In this document: positions 1-5,504 of the stretch, piece after piece | Layout: every line of letters starts with the position of its first letter | Numbering within the stretch: position 1 is the first letter of the stretch | Source of the DNA: QNES01 sp023143415 | GTDB lineage: Bacteria; Pseudomonadota; Gammaproteobacteria; Beggiatoales; Beggiatoaceae | Reading direction: 5' to 3' | DNA: 8,970 bases | NCBI GenBank assembly: GCA_030632725.1 | Contig: DAOVUF010000202.1 | Location: 1 to 8,970, forward strand | The notes under the pieces: model-generated | What the model was told of the DNA's origin: nothing | The model's input: the letters and a program-made list of their open reading frames with translations, nothing else | Database searches by the model: none | Made by a program: the position numbers and the translations under genes

Positions 1-130
1 CAGACTGAATCGTTGCCTTGCAATAAATTGCAAGGCTGAAAGCTAAAGTCTGCTAAAGCAGACTGAATCGTTGCCTTGCAATAAATTGCAAGGCTGAAAG
101 CTAAAGTCTGCTAAAGCAGACTGAATCGTT
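1..130. repeat. 58-bp tandem repeat, two full units and a partial third
   Basis: Two identical 58-bp units lie at 1-58 and 59-116. A third begins at 117 and matches for 14 bases before diverging. Each unit carries a perfect 9-bp hairpin with a TAAA loop (15-36 and 73-94). A second 8-bp hairpin (AGTCTGCT-AA-AGCAGACT, 47-64) spans each unit junction. The array may continue left of the window. There are no unique spacers, so it is not a CRISPR. Confidence 0.9.
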
Positions 131-158
131 TAGCTGGCTTTAGCCTGCTTAAGCTTTT

Positions 159-182
159 AGCCTTGAGATTTATCTCAAGGCT
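159..182. repeat. Diverged copy of the repeat hairpin
   Basis: A perfect 10-bp-arm hairpin (AGCCTTGAGA-TTTA-TCTCAAGGCT) follows the partial third unit. It shares the GCCTTG/CAAGGC base of the earlier hairpins. The inner three base pairs differ on both arms and still pair. Two short palindromes, GGCTTTAGCC at 136-145 and GCTTAAGC at 147-154, lie just before it. Confidence 0.75.
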
Positions 183-391
183 CAGATACGACTTAATTGA
201 TTCAATTAATTATCGACGATGACTAATAAAAAGGACTATAATTTTATTTATTATACTCTTTTTGTTTGTAAAATACAAGTGTTAAAATTTGAATATTAAT
301 CAATATTTAAAAAAATATATTATATTTCAATTAGTTATATAACTTACCTTTCAACATCAACTGCTCCTTTTTTTGCCGATAAAATATTTAT
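183..391. other. AT-rich gene-free stretch
   Basis: I see no credible gene here. It holds a small palindrome (TTAATTGA-T-TCAATTAA, 193-209) and long A/T runs before the ferritin promoter region. It may act as an upstream A/T element, but nothing specific can be shown. Confidence 0.5.
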
Positions 392-420
392 TTGCAAATG
401 ATTCTCATTTTTAATACAAT
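392..420 (+). promoter_or_regulatory. Candidate promoter P1 for ferritin with Fur-like box
   Basis: A -35-like TTGCAA (392-397) and a -10-like TACAAT (415-420) are separated by 17 bp. A Fur-like 19-mer (394-412) matches the classical GATAATGATAATCATTATC consensus at 13 of 19 positions by eye. It fills the spacer and overlaps the -35, a position normally read as repression by Fur. Promoter strength and start site are inferred. Confidence 0.6.
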
Positions 421-440
421 AGCCCCACCTTCAATTCTAA

Positions 441-469
441 TTGATAATGATTCTCATTTGCGATTAAAT
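441..469 (+). promoter_or_regulatory. Second Fur-like box, possible promoter P2
   Basis: The 19-mer at 443-461 matches the classical Fur box at 15 of 19 positions. It shares the 14-mer AATGATTCTCATTT with the first box, 49 bp apart. A TTGATA (441-446) and a weak TTAAAT (464-469) sit 17 bp apart around it, so this may be a second promoter. Otherwise it is a downstream operator for P1. Confidence 0.6.
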
Positions 470-519
470 GAATTTGGAGAGAAAACGAAAACCTCGAAAC
501 TAACTGATGAAGAAAAATT

Positions 520-1056
520 ATGTTAAGTGAAAAATTAGTTGAACGTTTGAATCACCAGGTAAACCTAGAATATTATTCCGCAAATTTATATTTGCAAATG
601 AGTTCTTGGTGCGAACTCAAAAGTCTGCAAGGCTGTGCCCAATTTTTGCGGCAACATGCTGATGAAGAAATGCAGCATATGCACCACCTGTTTAGATACA
701 TCAACGAAACAGGCAATATGGCGGTACTTGGTGAAATCAAAGCACCACCCACTGAATATAAGTCTGTTGTCGATGTGTTTCAGCAGACTTATGAACATGA
801 GTGCTACATTACCAAGGAGATAAATAACTTGGTTCACTTAACTCTGGAAGAATCGGATTATTCCACGCATCACTTTCTGCAATGGTACGTTGCCGAACAG
901 CATGAAGAAGAACATCTGTTCCATTCCATTATCCAGAAGATTGAACTGATTACTGAGGGTAGTAGCAATAAGCGGTTGTTTATTATGGACAAAGCGATCC
1001 AGCAAATGGCAAAGAAGCAACGAAGATTGGTTAAAAAACGCCGCAAACTGAGTTGA
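520..1056 (+). CDS. ftnA: Bacterial non-haem ferritin (FtnA type)
   Basis: This is a cytoplasmic iron-storage protein that oxidises Fe(II) and stores ferric mineral in a 24-subunit shell. The 178-aa product aligns closely with E. coli FtnA without gaps through the core. Visible ferroxidase residues are E17, Y24, E50, H53, E94, E126, Q127, E129 and E130, at the FtnA positions. The motifs HADEEMQHM (46-54) and LQWYVAEQHEEE (120-131) are diagnostic. It is longer than the usual ~165 aa because of a basic tail: nine of the last 14 residues are Lys or Arg. The ATG at 520 gives the correct FtnA N-terminus (MLSEKLVERLN), although the ribosome site (GAAGA, 509-513) is weak. Two Fur-like boxes upstream suggest iron-responsive control. 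The sign of regulation is unknown, since E. coli ftnA is activated by Fur while the box positions here suggest repression. Confidence 0.96.
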   Translation: MLSEKLVERLNHQVNLEYYSANLYLQMSSWCELKSLQGCAQFLRQHADEEMQHMHHLFRYINETGNMAVLGEIKAPPTEYKSVVDVFQQTYEHECYITKEINNLVHLTLEESDYSTHHFLQWYVAEQHEEEHLFHSIIQKIELITEGSSNKRLFIMDKAIQQMAKKQRRLVKKRRKLS

Positions 1057-1120
1057 GTGTAGTGACACGATCTATTTCAACCATTGCTTTTAGCTAATGC
1101 TTGAATGGAAACGGTTAATT

Positions 1121-1153
1121 AGAAATCCGATTTTTTGAAAAAATCGGATTTCT
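1121..1153. terminator. Perfect hairpin after ferritin
   Basis: Perfect 16-bp arms (AGAAATCCGATTTTTT and its complement) with a single G between them lie 64 nt after the ferritin stop. A T-rich stretch follows. The stem is GC-poor, so it may be a weak bidirectional terminator or simply a repeat. A near-identical hairpin lies at 1341-1368. Confidence 0.6.
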
Positions 1154-1170
1154 TTAATTTCACCTATTAT

Positions 1171-1175
1171 GAGGA
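1171..1175 (+). promoter_or_regulatory. Ribosome binding site for the small Cys-rich protein
   Basis: GAGGA sits 7 nt before the ATG at 1183. This sets the start of the small gene and argues against a longer reading from a TTG inside the upstream hairpin. Confidence 0.75.
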
Positions 1176-1182
1176 TATTTTT

Positions 1183-1329
1183 ATGAGCTCTAATTGTGCT
1201 CGAAAAACGATTTCTATCAAACCTATCAAATTGGCTAATGAACAACATGAGTCCAATAATAAACATGCTTGTTCTGGTCAATGTGAAAATTGTCCCAGAT
1301 GTTCATCCAATAAGAATAAAAAGAATTAG
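1183..1329 (+). CDS. Small cysteine-rich protein, 48 aa, unknown function
   Basis: I do not recognise a named family. The product is 48 aa, hydrophilic, with no signal peptide or membrane segment. It contains C5 and a cluster H28-A-C30-x3-C34-x2-C37-x2-C40, followed by a Lys/Asn-rich tail. Four closely spaced cysteines with a nearby histidine suggest binding of zinc, another metal or an Fe-S cluster (inference). The ATG has a good Shine-Dalgarno (GAGGA). The gene lies between ferritin and a DUF2325 protein that carries a similar cysteine run (ECKNCPNLC there, QCENCPRC here). Two near-identical hairpins flank it. The ribosome site and the ordered cysteines support a real gene; its function is open. 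Confidence 0.7.
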   Translation: MSSNCARKTISIKPIKLANEQHESNNKHACSGQCENCPRCSSNKNKKN

Positions 1330-1340
1330 ATTATGCCAAA

Positions 1341-1368
1341 AATCCGATTTTTTGAAAAAAATCGGATT
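1341..1368. terminator. Second hairpin, near-copy of 1121-1153
   Basis: 13-bp perfect arms (AATCCGATTTTTT and its complement) around a 2-nt loop lie 11 nt after the small gene's stop and 29 nt before the next start. It repeats the core of the hairpin upstream of the same gene. It may terminate or attenuate transcription between the small gene and the DUF2325 gene. Confidence 0.6.
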
Positions 1369-1397
1369 CCTTTATAACCACTATCATCTTGATTAAT

Positions 1398-2603
1398 ATG
1401 AATTTACTAATAAATCGGCAACAACAGCGTACCAAATTACACCAATTGGCTACACATTTTCATTGTAGTGTCGTTGGTACTTGTCTGACTTTAGATGAAT
1501 TGCGAAAAATGGCTCGCCAGTTAAAATTTTCCATCAACTCAATTTCAAGTGATCATGATTTGCACCACATTTTTGTGGTGATTGCGAGTGAATCATCTTA
1601 TGAAAATCGGCGGCTTCAAAAATATCTTGATAAAAAGTACCAAGCTGTCATTCGGCAATTTGCTAAAATACGCAATGGTGAAGTTTTAAAAACGCGCTGG
1701 CAAGAAGCCCTTAAAAGTGGCGAAGTGGCTGGTGCCTATTGGGCTATGGTAACACACCCGATTATTTCTGAAGAATTGCTGGATGAAATCTATGGTGAAA
1801 TACATATGCTCTCACACTTATCAGGTGCTTCTATTCGTGTAGATATGTTGGAACTTAGCCAATTACAGCAGCAAAATAAAGAATTAAAAAGGCAGGTTTT
1901 CGATCTGCGTATCAATACCCAAAAGCGTTTAAAAGAAAAAGATGAGATGATTCGTGTATTAAATAACCGTTTAAGAACGGCGGAGGTAACCGAAAATCAG
2001 TTACAGTGTGTTCAAGCGCAATTAGAAGATTATGAAAAAGAACATTTTGTAGAAAAACTCCAGAAAAAAAATAGGGAGTTTGCCACTCAATTGACGATTG
2101 AACAAAAACAGGCGAAATGCCTTGAAAAATGGGGGAAACAGTGGAAATCTTATGCCCAATTTTCCGACGTTCGTCATTTGAATTTAGAAGAAGTATTAGA
2201 GCAAACTTGCCAAGAACGTGATAATTTAGAAACCAGTTTATCTCATCTATTAAACACGAAATGTTCGGAATGTTCAGAATGTAAAAACTGCCCTAATTTA
2301 TGTGGTCGTTCTATTCTCTTTGTCGGTGGTAGAAAAAATTTGTCTCGCCATTTCAATCATTTAGTTGAACAATATAACGGTAATTTTATTTATCACGATG
2401 GTGGGCGCGAAGAAAGTCATTGTAAATTGGAATCAAATCTTTGTCAGGCAGATGCGGTATTATGTCCATTGGATTGTATCAGCCACGATGCGATGAACAA
2501 AGTCAAACGCTATTGTAAACACAATGCCAAGCAGTTGGTGATGATGCCACGCGCCAGTTTATCTGCCTTTGTCAATGGCTTGAATGAGGTTGCTAATTTG
2601 TGA
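1398..2603 (+). CDS. DUF2325 domain protein with coiled coil and Cys cluster
   Basis: The product is 401 aa and cytoplasmic, with no signal peptide. The N-terminal region (about 15-150) begins HFHCSVVGTCLTLDELRKMAR and includes HMLSHLSGA (about 136-144). A long charged helical or coiled-coil region follows (about 150-285). A cysteine cluster (C289, C292, C295, C298, C302) leads into the C-terminal DUF2325 domain (about 305-395), recognised by ILFVGGRKN, IYHDGG, ADAVLCPLDCISHDAMN and a final RASLSAFVNGL. No biochemical role of DUF2325 is known to me; the cysteines suggest a metal or redox cofactor (inference). The ATG at 1398 is preferred over a TTG three codons upstream; neither has a clear ribosome site. 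Neighbouring ferritin and a Cys-rich small protein hint at an iron or redox link. Terminator 2669-2707 ends the unit. Confidence 0.88.
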   Translation: MNLLINRQQQRTKLHQLATHFHCSVVGTCLTLDELRKMARQLKFSINSISSDHDLHHIFVVIASESSYENRRLQKYLDKKYQAVIRQFAKIRNGEVLKTRWQEALKSGEVAGAYWAMVTHPIISEELLDEIYGEIHMLSHLSGASIRVDMLELSQLQQQNKELKRQVFDLRINTQKRLKEKDEMIRVLNNRLRTAEVTENQLQCVQAQLEDYEKEHFVEKLQKKNREFATQLTIEQKQAKCLEKWGKQWKSYAQFSDVRHLNLEEVLEQTCQERDNLETSLSHLLNTKCSECSECKNCPNLCGRSILFVGGRKNLSRHFNHLVEQYNGNFIYHDGGREESHCKLESNLCQADAVLCPLDCISHDAMNKVKRYCKHNAKQLVMMPRASLSAFVNGLNEVANL

Positions 2604-2631
2604 ATTTATTTTTCTGAAGTTCTATAGACAG

Positions 2632-2741
2632 CTAGTACATTGTCAAGGTTATTTTGACAGGTAGTGTTAGACCTGACAGGTTTTGGAAACCTGTCAGGTC
2701 TTTTTTTATCACCAGACAAATTCAAATTGACAATGTACTAG
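2632..2741. repeat. 110-bp inverted-repeat element enclosing a terminator
   Basis: Perfect 15-bp terminal inverted repeats, CTAGTACATTGTCAA (2632-2646) and its complement (2727-2741), enclose a hairpin of the CCTGACAGG family. Homology extends outward (AGTTCT on the left, AGAACT on the right) if a 10-bp insertion on the left is allowed. It has no coding capacity. It looks like a small non-autonomous intergenic element. The SGNH remnant begins immediately at its right edge. Confidence 0.7.
2669..2707 (+). terminator. Rho-independent terminator after the DUF2325 gene
   Basis: A perfect 15-bp stem (AGACCTGACAGGTTT, loop TGG) runs straight into seven Ts (2701-2707), 65 nt after the DUF2325 stop. 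The sequence also belongs to a dispersed hairpin family, with copies at 6071-6103 and 8816-8838, so a repeat appears to serve as a terminator. Confidence 0.85.
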
Positions 2742-2742
2742 A

Positions 2743-2871
2743 ACTCAGTTGGTTAAACGTATCGTTACAGAAAAAGGTCTTCATTTTATTGATGTCACTA
2801 CTTCATTTCATGGCACAAACGCTTTGAATTATAAAATTTATGCCATAGATTCTCATCCAAACGAAAAATAA
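2743..2871 (+). pseudogene. C-terminal remnant of an SGNH/GDSL-type hydrolase
   Basis: Reading from 2743 gives 42 codons ending at TAA 2869-2871, with no plausible start codon or ribosome site. The peptide has protein-like character: KRIVTEKGLHFIDVT, then a tail ending YAIDSHPNEK. The D-x-H-P-N arrangement is the typical block V of SGNH hydrolases, where Asp and His complete the catalytic triad. The N-terminal blocks with the Ser are missing, and the end stops earlier than is usual after HPN. It abuts the 110-bp inverted-repeat element at 2741. SGNH hydrolases often accompany the carbamoyltransferase/SxtJ/DUF5989 cassette that follows, which supports the call. The identification rests on a short motif. 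Confidence 0.5.
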
Positions 2872-2930
2872 AATTTTTGCTGATACAATATACAACTAAT
2901 GCGAATTAAGAGTTGAATTTTTAAAAAAAT

Positions 2931-3024
2931 GGAGTACAACGCTTCAGCTTTGTTCTTTGGAGTACAACGCTTTAGCTTTGTTCTTTGGAGTACAACGCTT
3001 CAGCTTTGTTCTTTGGAGTACAAC
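2931..3024. repeat. 28-bp tandem repeat, 3 units plus a partial
   Basis: Contiguous units at 2931-2958, 2959-2986 and 2987-3014 begin GGAGTACAACGCTTCAGC. The middle one has a single C-to-T change. A partial fourth starts at 3015. There are no spacers, so it is not a CRISPR. Apparent open frames across it come from the repeat having no stop in some frames. Confidence 0.9.
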
Positions 3025-3051
3025 ATCAACTTTGTCCGTCCAAAAAAAGCC

Positions 3052-3073
3052 CAAAGCTGAAGCGTTGGACTCC
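3052..3073. repeat. Inverted copy of the 28-bp repeat
   Basis: This 22-bp segment is the reverse complement of the first 22 bases of the tandem unit, with one mismatch (GGAGTCCAACG instead of GGAGTACAACG). It can pair with any of the three upstream units to form a long alternative stem-loop just before the carbamoyltransferase gene. Confidence 0.85.
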
Positions 3074-3147
3074 TATTTTAACTCTTCGCATAACTATTTA
3101 AAGAATATGGGTTTTCCAGATTCCTATCATTATGACGATTCCTAGTT

Positions 3148-4983
3148 ATGAACATCCTCGGCATTTCCGCCTACTACCACGACAGCGCTGCTGCCCTAAT
3201 CCGCTCTGGCGAGATTATCGCCGCAGCACAAGAAGAGCGTTTTTCGCGCAAAAAACACGATGCGCGTTTTCCTGTAAATGCTATTCGCTCTTGTTTAGAA
3301 ATTGGGCAAATCTCTTTGCAGGATTTAGACTATGTCGTGTTTTATGATAAACCATTGGTGAAGTTTGAGCGTCTTTTGGAGACGTATTTGGGTTTTGCGC
3401 CTAAAGGGTTTCGCTCTTTTGTACAAGCGATGCCCATTTGGCTCAAAGAAAAATTGTATTTGAAAACAGTGCTGAAAAAAGAATTAATGGCACTCAGTAC
3501 AAGCTCATCGCAATTGCCCCCTTTATTATTTACTGAGCATCATCAATCTCATGCGGCTTCCGCTTTTTTTCCTAGCCCTTTTAAAAAGGCGGGGGTATTA
3601 TGTCTTGATGGAGTGGGAGAATGGGCAACGACTTCGGTGTGGTTAGGTGAAGATAATCATTTAACGCCACAGTGGGAAATTGATTTTCCACATTCGTTAG
3701 GCTTGTTATATTCAGCGTTTACTTATTTTACTGGGTTTAAAGTCAATTCTGGTGAATATAAGCTCATGGGATTGGCTCCTTATGGCGAGCCGAAATATGT
3801 CCAAACGATATTGGATCATTTAATTGATCTCAAGGAAGATGGCACTTTTCAATTAAACATGCGTTATTTCAACTATGCTGTTGGATTAACCATGACAAAT
3901 CGTCGGTTTGATAAACTTTTTGGAGGAGCACCGCGCTCACGAGAAGGCACTTTAACGCAGCGCGAAATGGATATTGCGCGTTCTATTCAAGCGGTGACTG
4001 AAGAAGTGGTACTACGTTTAGTGCGAAATGTTCGTAAAGAACTGGCGGTGGATTACTTATGTTTAGCGGGCGGTGTTGCACTGAATTGTGTGGCTAATGG
4101 GCGTATTTTGCGGGAAAACCTTTTTCAAGATATTTGGATTCAACCTGCTGCGGGCGATGCTGGCGGGGCATTGGGTGCGGCATTCAGCGTTTGGCATGAA
4201 TATCTTGATAAGTCAAGAGAAGTTAATGGCATTGATCGTATGCAGGGGGCTTATTTAGGACCAAAGTCTTCTGATACAGATATCCGCACTTATCTGGAGT
4301 CTATTAATGCGCCTTATGAATATTTACCTGACGATGAACTTTTCCCAAAACTGGCTCAGATTTTGGGTGATGAAAATGTGGTGGGCTGGTTTCATGGGCG
4401 GATGGAATTTGGACCGCGTGCTTTAGGAGGACGTTCTATTCTTGGCGATCCACGTAGTACCAAAATGCAGTCGGTGATGAATTTAAAGATTAAATATCGC
4501 GAATCTTTCCGCCCTTTTGCGCCATCTATCTTGTCTGATCGGGTGAGCGATTATTTTGAGATGGATCAGCCCAGCCCTTATATGTTATTAGTGGCTAATG
4601 TCAAACCTGAATTTCGGTTATCGTTGACTGAATCGCAGCAAAAGTTATTTGGCATAGAAAAACTCAATGTACCTCGTTCAACATTACCTGCCATTACGCA
4701 TTTAGATTATTCTGCTCGCATTCAAACGGTGCATTCAGAGACAAATCCCCGTTATTATGCGTTGCTAAAACAGTTTGAGGCGTTGACGGGTTGCCCTATC
4801 TTAGTTAATACGTCATTTAATGTACGTGGTGAGCCGTTAGTCTGTACACCTCAAGATGCTTATCAATGCTTTATGCGAACAGAAATGGACTATTTGGTAT
4901 TGGAAAACTTTTTGTTATCTAAAGATAATCAGCCAGCCCGTGCAGAAGATGATGCGTGGAAACAGGAGTTTGAGTTGGATTAA
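3148..4983 (+). CDS. Carbamoyltransferase, NodU/CmcH (SxtI-like) family
   Basis: Enzymes of this family transfer the carbamoyl group of carbamoyl phosphate, through a carbamoyl-adenylate, to a hydroxyl of a sugar or small molecule. The 611-aa length is typical. The N-terminal ASKHA-type domain starts MNILGISAYYHDSAAALI, with QEERFSRKKHDARFP at 28-42. HHQSHAASAF (131-140), D154 and D337 in AAGDAGGALGAA fit, by spacing, the metal-binding His/His/Asp/Asp set of TobZ. The YrdC-like C-terminal half shows FGPRALGGRSILGDPR (421-436), KYRESFRPFAPS (449-460) and ILVNTSFNVRGEPLV (551-565). No frameshift is visible. The start is set by this conserved N-terminus; there is no clear ribosome site. It is followed, after an inserted repeat element, by SxtJ- and DUF5989-family genes. 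The natural acceptor is unknown: glycan decoration is more likely than saxitoxin, as no other sxt genes are present. Confidence 0.95.
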   Translation: MNILGISAYYHDSAAALIRSGEIIAAAQEERFSRKKHDARFPVNAIRSCLEIGQISLQDLDYVVFYDKPLVKFERLLETYLGFAPKGFRSFVQAMPIWLKEKLYLKTVLKKELMALSTSSSQLPPLLFTEHHQSHAASAFFPSPFKKAGVLCLDGVGEWATTSVWLGEDNHLTPQWEIDFPHSLGLLYSAFTYFTGFKVNSGEYKLMGLAPYGEPKYVQTILDHLIDLKEDGTFQLNMRYFNYAVGLTMTNRRFDKLFGGAPRSREGTLTQREMDIARSIQAVTEEVVLRLVRNVRKELAVDYLCLAGGVALNCVANGRILRENLFQDIWIQPAAGDAGGALGAAFSVWHEYLDKSREVNGIDRMQGAYLGPKSSDTDIRTYLESINAPYEYLPDDELFPKLAQILGDENVVGWFHGRMEFGPRALGGRSILGDPRSTKMQSVMNLKIKYRESFRPFAPSILSDRVSDYFEMDQPSPYMLLVANVKPEFRLSLTESQQKLFGIEKLNVPRSTLPAITHLDYSARIQTVHSETNPRYYALLKQFEALTGCPILVNTSFNVRGEPLVCTPQDAYQCFMRTEMDYLVLENFLLSKDNQPARAEDDAWKQEFELD

Positions 4984-5032
4984 GGCTTTCAATTCTTTAA
5001 TATTGGCTTTGACGAAGCCCTGAAATTTTAAT

Positions 5033-5400
5033 CTTGACAACTTTGTACGGGACATTTTTTATTGTCAGAATCAGAATTTTTGAATTTTTGAATTTTCAGA
5101 ATTAAAAATCAAGTGAGTTTTCGAGGTTCAAGTTTTTTGGTAACTACTCAGGGCAACCATAAAGGATTGCCCCTACAACAATATTCTTATGAAGACGGAC
5201 GAAAATATTCTTAATGTAGGGGCAATCCCTTGTGGTTGCCCTGAGTAGTTACGTTTTTTGAAGAAAAACTTGAACCTCGAATTGACTTATGAGATTTTAA
5301 ATTCTGTTAATTCTCAAATTCTGAAAATTCTGATTCTAACCATTGAAAGTAATTTAAATCAATGAGTTATAAAAAAATGTCCTGTACAAAGCCTTGACAA
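5033..5400. mobile_element. MITE-like element with 8-bp direct repeats
   Basis: Terminal inverted repeats CTTTGTACGGGACATTTTTT (5041-5060) and its complement (5372-5391) match at 19 of 20 positions. They are flanked by direct repeats CTTGACAA at 5033-5040 and 5393-5400, with one extra base on the right, as expected for a target-site duplication. Further paired arms inside lie at 5067-5080/5324-5337, 5121-5137/5264-5280, 5140-5159/5233-5252 and 5161-5177/5215-5231, so the whole element is a long nested palindrome. It encodes no transposase, so any movement would need one supplied in trans. It separates the carbamoyltransferase from the SxtJ-family gene. Confidence 0.75.
5140..5252. repeat. Inner palindromic core of the MITE-like element
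   Basis: Perfect 20-bp arms beginning GTAACTACTCAGGG (5140-5159 and 5233-5252) continue into 17-bp arms with one mismatch (5161-5177 and 5215-5231) around a ~37-nt loop. It looks like a separate repeat family nested in the larger element. Confidence 0.75.
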
Positions 5401-5421
5401 TATAAAAACATGCAGTATGAT
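5394..5421 (+). promoter_or_regulatory. Sigma-70 type promoter for the SxtJ/DUF5989 genes
   Basis: TTGACA (5394-5399, perfect -35) and TATGAT (5416-5421, five of six) are 16 bp apart. The -35 lies inside the right copy of the CTTGACAA direct repeat that borders the MITE-like element. It points to the SxtJ-family gene and gives the downstream pair its own start of transcription. Confidence 0.65.
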
Positions 5422-5437
5422 CGAAAACGTGAATTGT

Positions 5438-5473
5438 CCCCTCATTCCCAAGCTCCAGCTTGGGAACGAGGGG
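5438..5473. repeat. 17-bp-arm palindrome in the SxtJ leader
   Basis: Arms beginning CCCCTCATTCCCAAGCT pair over 17 positions with one mismatch around a CC loop. It resembles common dispersed intergenic palindromes. It lies downstream of the candidate promoter and so would sit in the 5' leader of the SxtJ-family mRNA, about 31 nt before the start codon. No T-run follows, so it is not an obvious terminator. Confidence 0.8.
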
Positions 5474-5504
5474 TAATTATTGATAATTGAATAACTGAAA
5501 AAAA

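Noticed and set aside
507..530. A seven-codon reading (MKKNYVK) overlapping the ferritin start, as a possible leader peptide
   Set aside because: It has no ribosome site at a useful distance and no regulatory pattern; chance is the simplest explanation.
1135..1182. Extended start of the small Cys-rich gene from a TTG inside the hairpin
   Set aside because: The GAGGA ribosome site points to the ATG at 1183, and the extra residues are just translated hairpin.
1..3024. CRISPR arrays at the two tandem repeats (1-130 and 2931-3024)
   Set aside because: Units are contiguous with no unique spacers, and no cas genes are present.
2931..3145. A 62-aa open frame over the 28-bp repeats
   Set aside because: It is produced by a stop-free repeat unit and has no ribosome site or protein-like composition.
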